Assembly (NCBI GenBank): GCA_933228675.1 | Contig: OW121741.1 | Location: forward strand, 75,320,629 to 75,384,628 | From: Stomorhina lunata | Lineage: Eukaryota; Arthropoda; Insecta; Diptera; Rhiniidae | Direction: 5' to 3' | DNA: 64,000 nt | Shown: positions 44,632-56,290 of the stretch, piece after piece | Numbering within the stretch: position 1 is the stretch's first letter | Layout: the number at the start of each line of letters is the position of its first letter | Program-made: the position numbers and the translations under genes | The notes under the pieces: model-generated | Told to the model about the DNA's origin: nothing | Databases searched by the model: none | What the model saw: the letters and a program-made list of their open reading frames with translations, nothing else

Positions 44632-44658
44632 TATTGCTCGTTTAAGAATATAAGATAT
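43460..44658 (+). repeat. Dispersed repeat family A, copy 3 (complete-looking)
   Basis: About 1.2 kb. It starts TGATTTATTTTGTCCGACC like copy 2, then has about four 132-bp units with GCGCCACCTGTCGG near 43651 and 43783 and a variant near 43915. The T-rich half with GGTACTTTTTTG follows, then a (TA)n run at 44592-44628 and the end ATTGCTCGTTTAAGAATATAAG. Its undisturbed AAGAACATACATACAG near 44028 is the empty site of the gypsy insertion in copy 2. Confidence 0.8.
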
Positions 44659-44929
44659 ATTGATCTTTAGAATATATAATGGTTACAATTTTTTATTGGT
44701 CTCTTCGTGAATGGCAGGTCTTTATTTGTGCCCATCTCGAATTTTTATAAATTTTTTCAAATAATAGGTTTCTTAAAAGTTCATAAAAATCGCAGAAACA
44801 TCCATTTATGTATGTATTAAGTTTCAGTAGGGCCTCAAAGTCTGCTTAATTTTATATAATTAGATGTAAAAGACTCCACCAAAAGCAATTTGAGTGATAT
44901 AAATAACTTCAAGTAAAAAAGGGGCTCAC

Positions 44930-45865
44930 AGTGTGTAGCGTCCGTCACAGAAATAAAGTTTTTTTTTTCTTTTTTCTCCAATTGAACTTGGTTCGTAAAG
45001 AGAACTTATAGTATGCTTTACAATAGGCTAAAAATATATAGATGCTAATATAGCATTTTACAGAATAGAATGTATAGGAAAGTGTGTAGCGTCCGTCACA
45101 ATATAAATTTTTTTCCAAAATGATATTTATTAAATACAAAATTTACGAACACATGTTTTTCTTATTTATAAAGCAATAACACTGTCTATATCCACAGACT
45201 AAATTTACGATATTAGGTGTTAAAAAAAAACATACAGTGGGGCAAATTAAATGCTTTTGATTTTTTTTTTATTTTTGGGACACCCTAACAGCTAGCTGCA
45301 GCATTTTTGGGATGAAAAATGTAAAACTTTTAATGAATATATATGTATTTAGCCGTTTTGTGAAATATTAAATTGTGCCTAAAATTCGAATTTTTAACCT
45401 CTAACATGAAAATGAAGTAGATGAAATTCGGGAACAAATAACACTATTATTTTCACTGATTTACAAAAACTTAAAAAAATAAGAAATATGAAGTTTTCCT
45501 AATAAAAAACATGCAAGTAAAAACTGTATCGTCCGTCACATAGCGTCCGCAACAGTTCATCTATAGATTTTTGGTGAAACTGCAAACTTTAAAGTATTTT
45601 ATAAAAGCGGTTTTGTAATCCTCTGATTTTTCTTTATCTTCAATGTATTTACATTTTTTTATTACCATGACCGATTTGATGAAAATTATAGAAACACGTG
45701 TTGAAAAAAAGTCACTGCCATTTTTTTGTAGCGTCCGTCACAGCACTTTAAAAGCGAATATCTAACATTCTCCGAAATCTGTGCAAAGATATCTAGTGTA
45801 AAACGTCAATGAGATTCATTTAAGTACAACAAAATCCGTACAAAAGTATCGTCCGTCACGCAGGA
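44930..45865. repeat. AT-rich region with six same-strand GC-rich motifs
   Basis: TGTAGCGTCCGTCACAG or close variants occur at 44934, 45085, about 45526 (GTATCGTCCGTCACA), 45541 (TAGCGTCCGCAACAG), 45727 and about 45846 (GTATCGTCCGTCACG). All lie on the plus strand, spaced from 15 to about 440 bp in otherwise AT-rich non-coding DNA. Sequence between motifs is not repeated. Function is unknown. Confidence 0.7.
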
Positions 45866-45879
45866 TTTGCCCATGTCTA

Positions 45880-47462
45880 CGAGGGTGCAGCTAACTCAAA
45901 ATGTGGACCAAATGAGTTATAGTTTTTGAGATCTTTAGACTAAGTTCGGTTGTAGTAGCTTTATAAATAGTTTAACATTTAAAAGTATCTAAGTGTTTTC
46001 TCTAGTATTTACTATGCACAAAATTTTGTTCAATAACCGGATATAATTTTACATTAATAAGCGCCTAATAATGTAGTTAGGATAAATATGTTGATAATAA
46101 TATGGCAGGTCCGTATGTTTTGTTAGGAGTTCCCAATGCATCTATCATATATAAACTCTGGACTTAACATTAAGTGGTAGCTATCTCTTAATTAGTAGGT
46201 GCAATCTTAATATGTAACTGAATGTACCTCCAAATCTTTTTGATTGTAGATATAACAAGTAAGAGAGCTATATTCAGCTGTGCCGAACCTTGTATACCCA
46301 CCAACAAGTTGTACGAGAGTGCAGCTAAGTCAAAATGTTGACCAAATGTGGTATTGTTGGTAATATATTTGGACTAAATTCGGTTGCAGAGGTATAGTTA
46401 CTATAGTTCAACATTTAAAAGTATCTAAGTGGTTTCCCAAGTATTTACCTTGGACAAAATGCTGTTCCATAACCGAATATAGTTTTACATTAATAAGTTG
46501 TTTCGTTGTGTTATAAACATGTTGACAGCAACACGGCGGGTTCATATATTTTGTTAGGAGTTCCTAATGCATCTACCGTGTATAAAGTCTGGACCTAACA
46601 TTGATTGTAGTTATAAAAAGGGGATGTTATATATATAAGAACTATAGCCAAATGTTGACCGATTGTCACAAAATTTAATATACTTGCTGATATTAGTATA
46701 AAGTTTAGTTGTGCAAAATTTAGTGACCATAGCTGACATAGTTTATAATTTAATAGCTTTTAACTGGCGTTTGTGGCATTTTAGTGGTTACCGGGAGCGG
46801 TTTTTATATGAAAGCTATATCAAAAATGAACCGATTCCTATAAAATTTGACATACTGACTGAAACTTGCATAAAACTTCTCGGGTTTAAATTTAGTAGTC
46901 ATAGATTTTACAAATTTATTCAATTTATCAGCATAAATGTGATTCCCGGGGCAGGGTTATATGGGAGTTCTAATTAAATGTGAACCGATTTTACCCATTA
47001 CCAGCACACAATTTCGATAATGTATCGAAAATGCTTTCGCTAAATTTTGTCTCTCTAGCTCTTGTAGTTAAGGAGCTATCGCGCTTTTATCTGACAGACA
47101 GACGAACACAAACCCCCTTTTCTTTTTGTATTTATGTGTTTCCGTAAGCGATTAGCCTAGACGAGTTTATACGGGAGCTATGATCAAATGTGAACCGATT
47201 TTGCCCGATTTCAATATCAAAATTTTTCAAGGAATAAAGAATATTTATGCCAAGTTTCAGTGACCTATATCTATTCGTTAAGGTTTTATCGTGCCGACAA
47301 CAAACAGACGAACAGGCATACAGTCGGACATCGCTCAATCGTCTTAGAATTTCATAAGGATTCAGAATATACTTCAATTTTGGTTTCTGAGCTAATATTA
47401 AGGAAATTACAAACGTAATGACAATCTCAATATACTCCCCATTGTTTTTGATGGTGGGTTAA
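45880..47462 (+). repeat. Dispersed repeat family D, fragment plus near-complete copy
   Basis: A fragment at 45880-46253 is followed by a copy starting AACAAGT at 46254. Its hairpin is mutated (TTCAGCTGTGCCGAA) and TATACCCACCA follows. The copy runs about 1.2 kb to ATGGTGGGTT at 47460, with the GACAGACAGACGAACA core at about 47093. Confidence 0.8.
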
Positions 47463-47469
47463 AAACGGC

Positions 47470-47625
47470 CCCTCCTAATGTGAGAAGAGGACGCCCGAAA
47501 CTTCGTTGGAAAGACCAAGTAGAGAAAAATCTTTCAAAGCTTGGCCAACGGAATAGGAGAATATGCGAACAAGATCGAAACATTATAAAATATGCTCAGC
47601 CCTTAACCTTAAAGACACCTGGCAT
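47470..47625 (+). pseudogene. LINE C-terminal fragment
   Basis: The translation RRGRPKLRWKDQVEKNL..LG, then RNRRICEQDRN, matches the conserved GRPxxRWxDQVxxDL tail found at the C-terminus of many non-LTR retrotransposon polyproteins. The fragment ends without a poly(A) tail. A related segment lies inside both family C elements. Confidence 0.7.
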
Positions 47626-47658
47626 CAGCATGGATATTCCGTCAGAGCCAATCTCTAC

Positions 47659-49884
47659 CATTTTCTGCAAACGTAAACAAAGAGCTGCTGTCGTTGATTA
47701 CACAAACAATGTGGCTGTGGCTTACGAAAGTTCAAGAATGTTCCAATATATTCTCACAAAAGAGAAAGATAGAAAATGCAGATAAAAGAGAAAAACATTG
47801 CTATACTTTTTACAGCAAATAAGAGAAATATGTTGCTCTGACATATACAGAATAACAACAACATTAACAGAAACATTATAGAAAACTAGGAGAAGAATTC
47901 AAAGTAGTGAACTTTACACAATGGGGCGGATAACTTAAAAATTCGTGACAATATTAACATACCAAGAAAGACGAATATCTACAAAAGAATTTAAATACTT
48001 ACCCAGTAAAACTTTTCATTACCAAATAATGAGTTAAACAGTTAAACTATTGAACACGAACTAATTACTCATTCGCTGTTTAAGTCATTACATTAACATG
48101 GGGATGTCATTGGAGGCAAGTACTTACCAATTGCAGAAAAGTAATGACTTGGGTAAGCAATTTGAAAACAACAACAACAACAGCAACAACTTTTTTGTTG
48201 TTGTTTTATTAAAAACATATGTATATTTTTAAACGAAATACAAAATTTTTTTATGATCCCATGGGGGCTCGAACCCAGACCCTCCGACTACTAGGCAGAG
48301 ACTCTTCCACTGAGCTACTTCATATATTGAAAACTTAGCAGTTTATAATTAATATAAACAATTTTTATTTTTAGATCCAAAATCATGTGAAAATAACTTT
48401 GTTTTCCCTGCTTTTTTTTGCTTTGTTGTAATTTTTGGAAAAATATTTTTATACGATTTTTTGTAATTATTTTACAACTTTTTTAAAATTATTTTAAAAC
48501 TTAAACAATTTAAATCTTTTTTTTTTTGTATAAGTTTTTACATAAGATTGACTCTTACTTACTTAAATGTTACAACCTGTTAAGGTCAAAGTCCGAGCAT
48601 ATTTTAGAATTCTACGAATTTCGATCTTGTGCGAATATTCTCCAATTTTATAGGCCCAGCTTTGAAAAATGTTCCTCTACTTGGTCTTTCTATCGAAGTT
48701 TCGGACATCCTTCTCTAACATTAGGTAGTGGGACATTTCAATTCTAATTTTATCCTCTTCATTGTATTTTTTTTTCAAGAGAGGGTTACTAGCCCGTAAC
48801 CCTAAAACATTTTTATCGATCTTATGGGACAACTCTCGGAACATGTTAAATCACAATATTAATGGGTGTTTAACTAGCTCCCCGGGTGATACCATGAGGA
48901 GCTGTGTGTCCACAGTTGAGATGAAGGATGACCCAGATAAGTTGGGCTTACCAAGTTAAGACCAATTAGAATCGTGTTTGGTATTCAACATCCCCTACAT
49001 AATCAAAATTGACTCATGATGGTATTTTTTCATTAACGTGAGTTAGTTTTACAATTTTTTTTACAGAAGATAATATTTAAGTTCTTAAAATTCAAAAATC
49101 ATTTAAAAAGACTCTTTTAATAAAAAAAAAAAAAAACTAAAAAAAATTGTTGCCCTTGGTGGGATTTGAACCGGGGCCATTCAGTTTGAATTACCATCTA
49201 AATTACAAATAAGTACTTCTGTAATAACTTATTATTTATTCGGATGGTATATTGTAGTCGTTACAAGGTAACCAGTTATCAGAGTACTTGCCATTACCAA
49301 AGTTTTGCTGGGTAGTTTTACAAAGTTACATTTTTATTACAGTTAATCACTTTAAACACACTTTCACAAAAACTGCAAACAAACTCCACAAAACTGCTTT
49401 ATAAATATTATTAGTCACACTGTGCTCTTATACGCGTCTCAATTAAAACTGTTCCCACACTACTTGTTAATCGGCCTTATGTAGTAGAGAAAAGAGTTTC
49501 TAGCATTTTCTGCAGACGTAAAAAAAGAGCTTCTGTCGTTGATTACACAAACAATGTGGCTGTGGCTTACGAAAGTTCAAGCATGTTCCAATATATTATC
49601 AAATGATCACATGAATATCTGAAGTTAACAGTAAAAGAGAAGGACAGAAAATGTAGATAAAAGAGAAAACATTGCTATACTTTTTACAGCAAATAAGAGA
49701 AACATGTTGCTCTGCTTATAGACATACACAGAATAACAACAACATCAACAGAAACATTATAGAAAACTGGGAGAAGAATGAAAAGTAGTGAACTTTACAA
49801 AATGGGGCGGATAACATAAAAATTCGTGACAATATTAATATACCAAGAAAGACGAATATCTACAACAGAATTTAAATACTTACT
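47659..49884 (+). repeat. Pair of 340-380 bp direct repeats flanking family C copy 2
   Basis: 47659-47999 and 49504-49884 share CATTTTCTGCA, GTCGTTGATTACACAAACAA, TGTGGCTGTGGCTTACGAAA, AATGGGGCGGATAAC and GAATTTAAATACTT. The second copy has about 38 extra bases near 49605-49640. The family C element sits exactly at the end of the first repeat, followed by about 190 bp of other sequence. Ends are not TG...CA, so LTR identity is not supported; a tandem duplication is more likely. Confidence 0.75.
48000..49314 (-). mobile_element. TA-flanked element family C, copy 2
   Basis: About 1.31 kb, reverse orientation relative to copy 1 at 25464-26774. The left end TA-CCCAGTAAAACTTT and right end AAAGTTTTGCTGGG-TA form the terminal inverted repeats. 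It has the same internal order inverted: tRNA-like module (about 48251-48318), LINE-derived segment (about 48560-48730) and second B-box module (GGGATTTGAACC near 49157). Differences from copy 1 are scattered point changes and short indels. The 73-codon frame shared by the two copies is antisense to LINE sequence and is not a gene. Confidence 0.75.
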
Positions 49885-50799
49885 TTGAAAAAGTTATTCA
49901 AATCAAAAGTTTATATTTAAAATAAACAAAGACAAGTTAGAGTTATATTTCTTTATATCAAAAGATGGTATTTGACCCCGGGAACGAGGTTGATAGGGTG
50001 TCATAAGTAGCACAAAATTTTGTACACTGATTGGTATTGATATTAAACTTGTTTTTACCAATTATAAGGACCATGTCTATTAAAGGTTTTATTTTATTAG
50101 CATTAAATACAGAGGGAGGCAAAGTAGCCGGTAATCTCTAGACTCAACTATATTGAACATTTGTAATGAAATATCACAAAAATACTAAGCTCATATTATT
50201 CCAATAAGAGAAAAACTACTTAATTTCGCAAAATATTTACAAAAATGCTTCTGATAAAAAACAGACATATCTTAAATTCTTCATTATTCAAATGCATGTT
50301 CTGTTCGGGCATTATAAATTGTACCATTTAATATTCATACACCAAAATCTCAATCAAAAAAATGGGGGATAAACCAACAAATCTACTCACTCTTGGAAAG
50401 GACTAAAATAGAAATCGATAAATAAAATGGTAAAAAATTAACAAAGGATTTGTAAGTAAATGCTACGTTTATGTTTATAAATATTGGACTGGCCCTGGCT
50501 TATTGCCGGCATCGTTTATGGATTCTTGTTCACTTCATCTTTTTTTTATGTTTTTGTTATTCATATTCTCATCTATTTTAGTCAAAGATTGTTTTTTTAG
50601 TTTATATTATTCTTTTACGAGGTGTATTATTTATGTTTCGGGAACTGAAAACACTAATGGTTATAACTTAAATCTGACAAAACCATAAAAAGTTTGATAT
50701 CGATGGAGTGCGTGAACTGATAATGAAAGGCAATGTATTTCGTAGGGGGCTCTATATGTGGGACTCCAAGGCCTTCCTGTCGAAACAATTTATGTGCGA
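49885..50799. other. AT-rich DNA without recognisable gene
   Basis: No element or gene recognised; the short frame at 50503-50688 is AT-rich and hydrophobic by composition. Confidence 0.4.
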
Positions 50800-51190
50800 A
50801 AGTAAGGTTGTGGCCTCAAATATTTCGAAGGCATTCAAAAGTGTCGGGCAAGTGCACTCATTAGATTACTTATTTTTTTTTTGGTGTCGGAAATCACTTT
50901 ATTCGATTCATTAAGAGTTTTCTCGGGAACCGAACTATAAGAGTTGATAAAGGTGAAATCTTATCATATTCAGGGTTACCGCAAGGCTCCGTTTTTTCTC
51001 TACCCTATTTATTATTTTTCCAAATGACCTCCAATGTCAAACATCCAACCCTATTTGCTCTTTTGTAGATGATAGCGACATTTGCCATTGGTATCCATTT
51101 AATTATAGACGAAGCCTTCTAGAGTTTGGATCCGTGACACATTATAAATGAAACGGTAAACCGTAATATAAATACTGAGAAATCAGAAGC
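50800..51190 (+). pseudogene. Jockey-like LINE reverse-transcriptase fragment
   Basis: Pieces in order are NISKAFKSV, FIRFIKSFLGNRTIRVDKG, SGLPQGSVFS and, after frame changes, FVDD at 51062-51073 with SDICHW. These are the palm motifs of the LINE type seen at 26930-28215, here on the plus strand. It is heavily frameshifted and non-functional. Confidence 0.8.
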
Positions 51191-51820
51191 TCCTAATTTT
51201 CTGATTATGGGAATCCAGCGTTGAACTAGGCAAAATAAGGAATCTTGTTTCTGAAACCATATATCTTTTGCGAAACACGCATTTTTCTTTTACGTGGCCT
51301 CTATTCCACTTGAGCAACGTAGCACTACTAATTCTGAGTAATACAGAACCATTTAATTGTCGAAAGTCTTCGGAAAAATTCGTAAAACTAGCGAAAACAA
51401 AAAAAGACATCTCGTCAAACAATTGAAGTTTTGAGCATTCAAAAAATGGAATTTATTTACACATAAAGTCCAGACTACTACTTCTTGTTCTCCAATATCA
51501 ATTTTTTCCCGAATATCAATGAAGTAGTTAAAGTGTTCAAAAACAAAGTTTTAGGTGTTTCCCCAGCTTTCAATTGGGAGATTGTTGATGATAATATTAG
51601 CAAATTGAGCCTTTTGGGATTCCTTAGATGATCAAAAACTGATTATCAGCTTGGTGATCTAAAATAGTTTACAAAAAGACTCATAGAAACGCTTAGAAAG
51701 CGATTAGTTAAAAAAATAATATAATCGCGCAAATGATCCTAATATGACTGTTTTTAAGGCTGTTTGTTTGGTGATCAAAGAAGGCATAAAAAGACTCATG
51801 ACTCATTGTGAATACTGTGG

Positions 51821-51900
51821 CTTAGTTGGTTAGCACGTCGACAACTAAGCTTAACATATCTTATTCAGCAGACTAGGTTCGATCCTCGGTCTCGGCAACA
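51821..51900 (+). other. tRNA-derived SINE-like unit 1
   Basis: GTGGCTTAGTTGGTTAGCAC fits an A box and GGTTCGATCCTCGG a B box, with about 45 bp between them, longer than a normal tRNA. It is followed by CAACATAAATTTCTGTAA. A pseudo-tRNA or SINE head is more likely than a tRNA gene. Confidence 0.6.
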
Positions 51901-52184
51901 TAAATTTCTGTAATTATTAACCTATCTTCTTTAAAAATGGATATGCCGTGCAGTAATACTCCAGCTAGAAATTGGGAGATTGTTGATGTTAATATCAGCA
52001 AAATGAGTCTTTTGGGATTCGTTTAGATGATCAAAATCTGATTAATCAGCTTGATGATCAAAAAAACGTACAATGACTCTTGGCAAGCGACTGGTTAAAA
52101 ATAGCTGAAAAAAGTCTTGCAAAATGTGCGTAGTCATAATATAAACAACGCCACAAAAATACTTACATATATCCTATTATGGGT

Positions 52185-52265
52185 GATGTGGCTTAGTTGG
52201 TTAGCACGTCGACTACTAAACATAATATTTCATATTCAGCCTGAATACGATCCTCGGTCTCGGCA
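52185..52265 (+). other. tRNA-derived SINE-like unit 2
   Basis: A diverged copy of the unit at 51821. The A box is retained (GTGGCTTAGTTGGTTAGCAC) and the B box is mutated (AATACGATCCTCGG). The downstream tail matches unit 1 (CAATTTCTGTAACTATTAAC). Confidence 0.6.
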
Positions 52266-52790
52266 ACATCAATTTCTGTAACTATTAACTTCCCTGTTCT
52301 TAAAATAGATATTTTTTTTAACAAATCTAGCAAAATGTGTAAAATCATAATGTAATCAGAATAGTTTAGAAAACCGAGTCATTAAAGACTCTTGCTAAAG
52401 ATTCGCATGAAGGATACCAATTTCTCACACAAAAATTTAATTTTTGACTTATAAGTCATATCATTAAATATTATTTTAATCGTGCAGTTTAGTCAAAAAA
52501 GACTCATATTTGACTAAATTTTTCAAAAATGCTAGAAGGGATATAAAGCTTTGTCTCTTTTTTAACAAATCTAGCAAAATATGTGCAGTCATAATCTGAT
52601 GATAATAGTTCAGAAAAACTTGTCATTAAAGACACATTCTGAAGAGTCGCATGAAGAGTGCTATATTCTTACACAAAAAAATAATTTTTGGCTCGTAATT
52701 GATATCATAACTGATCATTTTAATCACGCAGTGAAGTCAAAGAAGACTAATTTTTCATCAATTTTTTTTTAAATGCTAGCTGGGTCTCAA

Positions 52791-53249
52791 GAGGAATGGA
52801 AAATAGTTCAATCGAATGCAAAAATGTACTGATCATCAAGAAAAAAATTTTGAACATAATAAACCCATTTTCATTTCAATATGATTGTTATTCTTTTCTA
52901 CTCCCAACACATAAATAATACCCCTCTTATTCATTCTATTGTACTCATATCTTCGGTATTATTGGCTTTTGTCCGGACATCAATCGATTGATTTCATTTC
53001 ATAGCTGATGATTTGTTCTTGTTGTTGTTTTTGTGTTCATCTTCTGTTATTGATATAAAAGCTTTATCAGGACTCGAGTGAATGAAACGACTCCTTGTTC
53101 CTTTTTATAGCTTTTATTGTTTTCATACTTACTTTCCCTTATTGTGGGTGGATTAGCTGGATATTACACTTTTTTTCTTTCATTTTTTATCTCTGACTAC
53201 AGGGATATATTTTTTTCTTTCATATTTTACATTCTTAATATTAATGTAA
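52791..53249. other. Spacer without recognisable feature
   Basis: Nothing supported beyond AT-rich sequence. Confidence 0.4.
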
Positions 53250-54050
53250 AACAAGTAAGAAAGCGCTATAGTCGGTCAAGCCGACCATACGATATCCTTC
53301 ACCACTAAGGTCAAAGGTGTTATTTTTCCTGTGTAAAGACAAATATTTGCTAAATTTTGCCATCATACAAACATTTTCTCAAAACTTATATATTCAACCT
53401 GTTTCCGTCATTTGGACTTATATGAGAGCTAGGGTCAAATGTGGACCGATTATCTCGAAATTTGGCAGATTAATTACAGTTGTTACAAAAATTATGTATG
53501 CAAAAAATAGACTCAAAGTTTCCATTATCTTTTTTACGATTTACGAGCGTTTTAGTGATTTTTTGTCTCATTTAGTTCGTTTTTAAAGAAGAATTTGTAT
53601 GGGAGCTATGGTCAAATGTGGACCGATTTCAACGAAATTTTGGTACAGTGATTTTAGTTGACAGAAGCAGTATTTGTATTAAATTTCGTGAAAAAATATT
53701 GATATTTGTGGCCAATACAGCAATTCCGGGAAGTGGGACCTATGGGAGGTACCATAAATAATGGACCGATTTTGACCAATTTCAATAGCCATGGTCCCAT
53801 TATCAAAAAAATGATTTGTGCCAAATTTCATCAAATTATCTTTAGAATTGCGACCTGTAGTTTGATTACAAGGTTTACATGGGGGTCCAGCCAGCCAGAC
53901 GGACGGACGGACATCGCTAAATCGACTCAGAAAGTGATTCTAAGTCTATTGGTATACTAAAAGGTGTGTCTAAGACAAATATTTCTATGCGTTACAAACA
54001 TCAGCACAAACTTATAATACCCTTTCCACCTATGGTGGTGAAGGGTATAA
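53250..54050 (+). repeat. Dispersed repeat family B, copy 4 (full length, reference)
   Basis: The cleanest B copy, 801 bp. The start is AACAAGTAAGA, the hairpin GTCGG-TCAAG-CCGAC lies at 53271-53285 and the subterminal motif TATCCTTCACCAC at 53293-53305. A GACGGACGGACGGACATCGC core lies at about 53899-53918. The end GTGGTGAAGGGTATA falls at about 54035-54049, the near-exact inverse of the 5' subterminal motif. It is non-coding. Confidence 0.85.
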
Positions 54051-54424
54051 ATATCCTTCAGAGGGGGGATGCGAGATTGCATTTTATTCGTTTGATGAAA
54101 ATATAAAGATAAGAAGAAAAAAAAAAATATTTTATTGTTTTATTGATATGGAATTATTACATATTTATAACAGGGATTATGTAGGAATTTAAGGTATTTA
54201 AGCGATTTAATTTTAGGAAATGGGCAGAGAGTAAAAAGTTTTGTAATATAAAATCAAAGGAAATTTTCGATTTATTTGTTGGCTTTAAAATTTTAATTAA
54301 AATTTTTGATTTATGATTCATTGAATTTTTTATCTAAGAAAATATATCATAAAGTGGCTAATAACAATTTGAGTTCTTATTTCTTCTGGTCAATTAATAA
54401 ATTTTTAAATATTTGCTTTTTTAG
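54051..54424. other. AT-rich spacer
   Basis: No feature recognised between the B element and the minisatellite. Confidence 0.45.
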
Positions 54425-56290
54425 TTTCCTATAAAAATAGAAAATTTTTAAAAAATTTCCTGTAAAAATAGAAAATTTTTGAAAAATTTCCTATAAAAAT
54501 AGAAAATTTTTGAAAAATTTCCTATAAAAATAGAAAATTTTTTAAAAATTTCCTATAAAAATAGAAAATTTTTGAAAAATTTCCTATAAAAATAGAAAAT
54601 TTTTGAAAAATTTCCTATAAAAATAGAAAATTTTTGAAAAATTTCCTTTAAAAATAGAAAATTTTTGAAAAATTTCCTATAAAAATAGAAAATTTTTGAA
54701 AAATTTCCTATAAAAATAGAAAATTTTTGAAAAATTTCCTATAAAAATAGAAAATTTTTGAAAAATTTCCTATAAAAATAGAAAATTTTTGAAAAATTTC
54801 CTATAAAAATAGAAAATTTTTGAAAAATTTCCTATAAAAATAGAAAATTTTTGAAAAATTTCCTATAAAAATAGAAAATTTTCCTATAAAAATAGAAAAT
54901 TTTTGAAAAATTTCTTCTAAAAATAGAAAATTTTTAAAAAATTTCCTATAAAAATAGAAAATTTTTGAAAAATTTCCTATAAAAATAGAAAATTTTTGAA
55001 AAATTTCCTATAAAAATAGAACATTTTTGAAAAATTTCCTATAAAAATAGAAAATTTTTGAAAAATTTCCTATAAAAATAGAAAATTTTTGAAAAATTTC
55101 CTATGAAAATAGAAAATTTTTGCAAAAATTTCCTATGAAAATAGAAAATTTTTGCAAAAATTTCCTATAAAAATAGAAAATTTTTGCAAAAATTTCCTAT
55201 AAAAATAGAAAATTTTTGCAAAAATTTCCTATAAAAATAGAAAATTTTTGCAAAAATTTCCTATAAAAATAGAAAATTTTAGCAAAAATTTCCTATAAAA
55301 ATAGAAAATTTTAGCAAAAATTTCCTATAAAAATAGAAAATTTTAGCAAAAATTTCCTATAAAAATAGAAAATTTTAGCAAAAATTTCCTATAAAAATAG
55401 AAAATTTTTGCAAAAATTTCCTATAAAAATAGAAAATTTTTGCAAAAATTTCCTATAAAAATAGAAAATTTTTGCAAAAATTTCCTATAAAAATAGAAAA
55501 TGTTTGCAAAAATTTCCTATAAAAATAGAAAATTTTTGCAAAAATTTCCTATAAAAATAGAAAATTTTTGCAAAAATTTCCTATAAAAATAGAAAATTTT
55601 TGCAAAAATTTCCTATAAAAATAGAAAATTTTTGCAAAAATTTCCTATAAAAATAGAAAATTTTTGCAAAAATTTCCTATAAAAATAGAAAATTTTTGAA
55701 AAATTTCCTATAAAAATAGAAAATTTTTGAAAAATTTCCTATAAAAATAGAAAATTTTTGAAAAATTTCCTATAAAAATAGAAAATTTTTGAAAAATTTC
55801 CTATAAAAATTGAAAATTTTTGAAAAATTTCCTATAAAAATAGAAAATTTTTGCAAAAATTTCCTATTATAATAGAAAATTTTTGAAAAATTTCCTATAA
55901 AAATAGAAAATTTTTGAAAAATTTCCTATAAAAATAGAAAATTTTTGAAAAATTTCCTATAAAAATAGAAAATTTTTGAAAAAATTCCTATAAAAATAGA
56001 AAATTTTTGAAAAATTTCCTATAAAAATAGAAAATTTTTGAAAAATTTCCTATAAAAATAGAAAATTTTTGAAAAATTTCCTATAAAAATAGAAAATTTT
56101 TGCAAAAATTTCCTATAAAAATAGAAAATTTTTGAAAAATTTCCTATAAAAATAGATAATTTTTGAAAAATTTCCTATAAAAATAGAAAATTTTTGAAAA
56201 ATTTCCTATAAAAATAGAAAATTTTTGAAAAATTTCCTATAAAAATAGAAACTTTTTGAAAAATTTCCTATACAAATAAAAAAAAAATTT
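54425..56290 (-). repeat. 31/32-bp minisatellite (Sat2), array 2
   Basis: The reverse complement of the array at 22741-24600; the unit combines TTTCCTATAAAAATAG and AAAATTTTTG(C)AAAAA. Variants are grouped in blocks: 31-bp GAAAAA type (about 54430-55100), 32-bp GCAAAAA type (about 55105-55690, including a run of four TTTTAGCAAAA units), then the 31-bp type again. About 60 units. Confidence 0.95.

Larger units (their letters stand above)
51556..52790 (+). repeat. Tandemly duplicated region with tRNA-like units
   Basis: A segment starting GAGATTGTTGATG recurs about 390 bp later (51570 and 51970), each followed by a tRNA-like sequence. A second tandem pair (AACAAATCTAGCAAAATGTG and a near copy) starts at about 52320 and 52561, period about 241 bp. 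CCAGCT-type sequences near 51560 and 52780 might be element ends. It is non-coding. Confidence 0.65.

Noticed and set aside
47659..49884. A small LTR retrotransposon defined by the direct repeats
   Set aside because: No TG...CA ends, primer-binding site, polypurine tract or target duplication.
22741..56290. A giant palindrome, because Sat2 arrays and family C copies are both inverted about a similar centre
   Set aside because: Distances on the two sides differ by several kilobases and the sequence between them does not match; independent insertions are simpler.
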